Source: Flavipsychrobacter sp.
GTDB lineage: Bacteria; Bacteroidota; Bacteroidia; Chitinophagales; Chitinophagaceae
Length of the DNA: 64,000 bases
Direction of reading: 5' to 3'
NCBI GenBank assembly: GCA_024508935.1
Contig: JANINW010000011.1
Coordinates: 147,812-211,811 of the forward strand
Shown here: piece after piece, positions 61,264 to 64,000 of the stretch
How positions within the stretch are numbered: position 1 is the stretch's first letter
Layout: every line of letters starts with the position of its first letter
Notes under the pieces: generated by a model
Seen by the model: the letters and a program-made list of their open reading frames with translations, nothing else
What the model was told of the DNA's origin: nothing
Database searches by the model: none
Position numbers and translations under genes: made by a program

Positions 61264-63291
61264 TTAATTGGATACCTTTCGGATCTTATCAATTTTAATC
61301 ATGTAGTTGTCGTCGGTTGTCAGTTTAATGATATAAACCCCACCCGGCAGGCTGCTAATGTCTATATCCTCCGCATGCGGCACAGTCATTAATTGTTTAC
61401 CGTCTACACTGTTCACCGTAGCGTTTACAGGCACCGGGGCTTGAATGTGTAGTACATCAGTCACAGGATTAGGATATAAGCTAATTGCTGCTGCACCTGT
61501 TGTATTGTTTACACCGGTATTGTCAAATTCAAAATGCACCAGGGGTGACATGGCAGAACATCCGCCATTTGAAACCAGCACACTGTAATCACCTGTTTGC
61601 TGCGGAGAGAAATAGAAATTTGTCTCTCCTGCAATTGGTGTTGTAGCATTGTTGTACCATTGATAGCTCACATAATTGGCTGCCGTAGTAAGTGTGTTTC
61701 CATTTTTATTTACTAATGGGGTAGGCGGGGCAACCTGCTGCACATTAACCCCGGGAGAAGTTGCTTTACAACTGAATTTTGTAGTGATAACATTATAGTT
61801 TCCGGGTATTTTAGCAAAAATAGAAGCATTGGTTTCGCCCGGTATGTCTGTACCATTGAACCTCCATTGGTATGTAGCACCCGCAATGTTGGCATTGGCA
61901 CTTATCTGTACACTATCGTTATCACAGAAATTGGCACTGGTAGCAGGTGTAACGGTTGGCTGCGGCATGGCCAGGTTATCTATACGCAGTATTGGAGAAG
62001 TATTAGAGCACGCACCACTATCTACCTGCACGGTATAATCACCCGCAGCAGTTGCTGTATAGGAAGCTCCTGTGGCAGCCGGTACTATATTATTACCGTT
62101 TAGTTTCCATCTATAAGTATAACCGGTGCCCGTTGAGGCATTGAGCAGGGTGTTAATTACACCGCCGCCACAATATACTGTAGGTCCGGCAGCTGTAATA
62201 TTGGCCAGCGGTGAAGATCGCATGGTTATTACTGTGGTATCATCTGTATTAACCGTATCAGCCTGGCCGTTAGGATCAGATGTGTAAATTTTGATGGTAC
62301 GTGGTGCATTGCCAAAACTAACAGTGCCTAATGTAACTGTAGCAAAGTTACCGCCTGCGCCACCTAATGTATCTATTGTGGTTGAATAGGTTACCGGTGT
62401 TTGAGGTACGCCATCTACTATCCAGTTAACGGTCACATTATTTATCTGGTTCTTACCGGCATTTTTTACACGTACTTGCACTGTCTGGTTACCAGAGCAG
62501 AAAGGTGCCACAGGGGCTGTTACTGCATTTGCAGATGCATTGTTGAACCCTTTTTTCTGTATGCCCCAGTAATAGCTTTGTCCATTAGCCGGTGCTGCTG
62601 TAATACTGCTGGTAAAAGTAGAAGTAGAAGGAGTTGGCGATGTGCCGGATGTAGGTAGTGTTTGCCAGTCGCTGGTAGATTTTGCGATGCCAATGGTAGC
62701 ACTCGAAAATGTTCCGCCAGACGAATTCTCGTGTTTGTAAATACATTCAATGCCGCCGTCTTCATATAGCTTTATCTGGAAACTAAGGGAGAAGATATAG
62801 GCATATCGCGGATCTACAGCATACCACTGGGCAGTGAAAACGCGGTTGCCTGCTGCGCCTGTGGTGGTATAAGACATATTGCCCGAATAGGAAGAGTTGG
62901 ATGAACTGGTATAAGAATAGTGATCATCCCACAAAGCCCAAACGCAAGGCACTACGTTTGCTGCGTTGCTCAGGTCATTGGTCCACGGGGCCGTTGATAT
63001 ATTTCCGAATGTAAGCAGTCCATTTGTGCTCATGGTAACAGTAGTATATGTTGTACCTGCAAAAACAAATGGAAAGCCGATAGGAATGTTGTTGATATAC
63101 CCGTCATCTGCACCACCTCCTGATAATGACGGGGCTGTACCGGTTATAGGTGTGTATACTTTGTTAGATGCAACAAACGGATAGGCAGCTGCAGTAGATG
63201 GTTGCTGAGCATACAAGCTCTTGGCCGCCAGAAATACCAGCATCATGCTTAATGCAATATTTCGTCTTAAGTGTAAAGTTATCGTGTTCAT
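61264..63291 (-). CDS. T9SS surface protein with Ig-like stalk, array copy 3
   Basis: The 675-residue protein has a signal peptide (cut near KSLYAQ), a third kind of N-terminal domain (about 30-250) with DDGYINNIPIGFPFVFAG, TTVTMSTNGLLTFG and GGIECIYKHEN, which is like the nidogen/beta-sandwich domain seen in other Bacteroidota secreted proteins, then the shared stalk and the sorting domain (SLYPNPVTDVLHIQ). Its stalk is more diverged than those of copies 1 and 2 and its C-terminus (TTDDNYMIKIDKIRKVSN) is closest to copy 4, so copies 3 and 4 form a younger pair. Confidence 0.88.
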   Translation of the reverse strand: MNTITLHLRRNIALSMMLVFLAAKSLYAQQPSTAAAYPFVASNKVYTPITGTAPSLSGGGADDGYINNIPIGFPFVFAGTTYTTVTMSTNGLLTFGNISTAPWTNDLSNAANVVPCVWALWDDHYSYTSSSNSSYSGNMSYTTTGAAGNRVFTAQWYAVDPRYAYIFSLSFQIKLYEDGGIECIYKHENSSGGTFSSATIGIAKSTSDWQTLPTSGTSPTPSTSTFTSSITAAPANGQSYYWGIQKKGFNNASANAVTAPVAPFCSGNQTVQVRVKNAGKNQINNVTVNWIVDGVPQTPVTYSTTIDTLGGAGGNFATVTLGTVSFGNAPRTIKIYTSDPNGQADTVNTDDTTVITMRSSPLANITAAGPTVYCGGGVINTLLNASTGTGYTYRWKLNGNNIVPAATGASYTATAAGDYTVQVDSGACSNTSPILRIDNLAMPQPTVTPATSANFCDNDSVQISANANIAGATYQWRFNGTDIPGETNASIFAKIPGNYNVITTKFSCKATSPGVNVQQVAPPTPLVNKNGNTLTTAANYVSYQWYNNATTPIAGETNFYFSPQQTGDYSVLVSNGGCSAMSPLVHFEFDNTGVNNTTGAAAISLYPNPVTDVLHIQAPVPVNATVNSVDGKQLMTVPHAEDIDISSLPGGVYIIKLTTDDNYMIKIDKIRKVSN

Positions 63292-63496
63292 ATAGGTCGG
63301 TATTAATGCAATGGAAATGTAGACCGTTTTGATAAACTGATAAAATAAAAACCGATGAAACCTGACTATTTTAAGATGTATTTAATTCTGTCTTTTTATT
63401 GTTGAGAATCATTAACTGAACGTTAAAAACTATGCCTCTAATTGTTAAGTATAGCTTATAAACAGGTAGTTAATATTTTACATGCAGCATAAAAAA

Positions 63497-63517
63497 AACG
63501 CCGCATTACGCGGCGTT
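63497..63517 (-). terminator. terminator of array copy 4
   Basis: An 8-bp GC-rich stem (AACGCCGC / GCGGCGTT) with a 5-base loop, followed on the minus strand by a run of T, 25 bp past the stop at 63542. Confidence 0.85.
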
Positions 63518-63541
63518 CTTTTTATGAAAATTTTGATACTG

Positions 63542-64000
63542 TTAGTTAGACACTTTACGGATCTTATCCAGTTTTATCAGGTAATTATCATCAGTAGTCA
63601 ATTTGATAATATATACACCGTTTGGAAGATTGCCTATATTGATATCTTTTGCATGCTGTACATTCATCAGTTGTTTTCCGTCCACACTGCTGATAGATGC
63701 ATTTACATTCATAGGAGCATTGATATGAATTACATCAGTAGCAGGGTTAGGGAAGATATTGATCTCTTTAGCACTATTGGTATTGTTGATACCTGTGTTG
63801 TCAATTTCAACCCTAACTATCGGAGACATGCGTTTACATCCGCCATTAGAAACTTCTACGCTGTAGTCACCGCTTTGCTGCGGGATGAAGTAGAAATTCG
63901 TTTCACCTGTAATTGGAGTAGTTGAATTGATATACCATTGATAACTTACATAGTTTGCAGCTGTCATCAGTGTATTACCGTTTTTATTTACTAAAGGTGA
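63542..64000 (-). CDS. T9SS surface protein, array copy 4 (C-terminal part; 5' end outside window)
   Basis: The frame is open to the window edge, so only the last 152 codons are present. The first codons (SPLVNKNGNTLMTAANYVSYQWYIN spread over the edge) continue the same Ig-like repeat as copy 3, and the end has the type A sorting domain (NIFPNPATDVIHIN, NGVYIIKLTTDDNYLIKL). It is most similar to copy 3. The N-terminal domain lies outside the window, so its type is unknown. Confidence 0.85.
   Translation of the reverse strand, partial: SPLVNKNGNTLMTAANYVSYQWYINSTTPITGETNFYFIPQQSGDYSVEVSNGGCKRMSPIVRVEIDNTGINNTNSAKEINIFPNPATDVIHINAPMNVNASISSVDGKQLMNVQHAKDINIGNLPNGVYIIKLTTDDNYLIKLDKIRKVSN

Noticed and set aside
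1..64000. CRISPR array, insertion sequence or prophage
   Set aside because: No regularly spaced direct repeats with spacers, no transposase, integrase or phage structural gene was seen on either strand.

Overview
The window reads as chromosomal DNA of a Bacteroidota bacterium, most likely in or near the family Chitinophagaceae. The evidence is direct. Many genes are preceded by the phylum's -7 box (TAnnTTTG) rather than a sigma70 box, and Shine-Dalgarno sequences are largely missing. Several secreted proteins end in a type IX secretion (T9SS) sorting domain. Phylum-typical genes are present: a long NusB, an S46 dipeptidyl peptidase, the futalosine enzyme MqnE, and an exosortase with a PLDGG-type substrate. 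I found no tRNA, rRNA, CRISPR array, insertion sequence or prophage, so this is mostly core chromosome with a few unusual islands.

Layout. 0-5 kb: the 3' end of an M1 aminopeptidase, then the minus-strand run nusB, DUF1573 lipoprotein, yajC, coaE, then a membrane acyltransferase. 5-10.5 kb: a possible Cys-His-Asp hydrolase, a candidate small RNA, and a four-gene efflux operon (tetR, tolC, emrA, emrB) whose promoter carries a palindrome that also spans a divergent promoter. 10.5-11.1 kb: the only long stretch without a clear gene; it holds four copies of a 19-bp motif (two on each strand), a 3 x 12 bp tandem repeat and a 41-codon frame. 11-15 kb: exbB, exbD, recG and a SlyD-type isomerase. 15-20 kb: a NamZ-type muramidase and a 1277-residue fusion of an RND/MMPL exporter, a PlsC acyltransferase and a methyltransferase. 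20-24 kb: an operon of methyltransferase, tryptophan 2,3-dioxygenase and ABC exporter.

24-25.6 kb: a compact exosortase cassette with substrate, exosortase, partner membrane protein and perhaps a second small membrane protein. 25.7-32 kb: cysteine desulfurase, a DUF4375 protein and three tandem GT-C-type glycosyltransferase paralogues. 32-40 kb: an ABC-F protein, P5C dehydrogenase, a hypothetical gene, a MATE exporter, a small CX4CH protein and an MsbA-like exporter. 40-45 kb: envelope glycan genes (WecA/TagO-like, a WecB-like protein that has lost most catalytic residues, an O-antigen-ligase-like protein) with meaB. 45-48 kb: LON-domain protein, coaX, an outer membrane protein and lptC. 48-57 kb: DPP7-type peptidase, mqnE, an M43 metalloprotease, a bifunctional nuclease, parC and a secreted hypothetical. 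57-64 kb: four tandem T9SS proteins that share a C-terminal Ig-like stalk and sorting domain but differ at the N-terminus; the last runs off the window.

Starts were moved to the first sensible ATG where a longer frame began at TTG or GTG. Three genes (recG, meaB, and the O-antigen-ligase-like gene) keep a non-ATG start because no ATG is available, and the small CX4CH gene is uncertain for the same reason.
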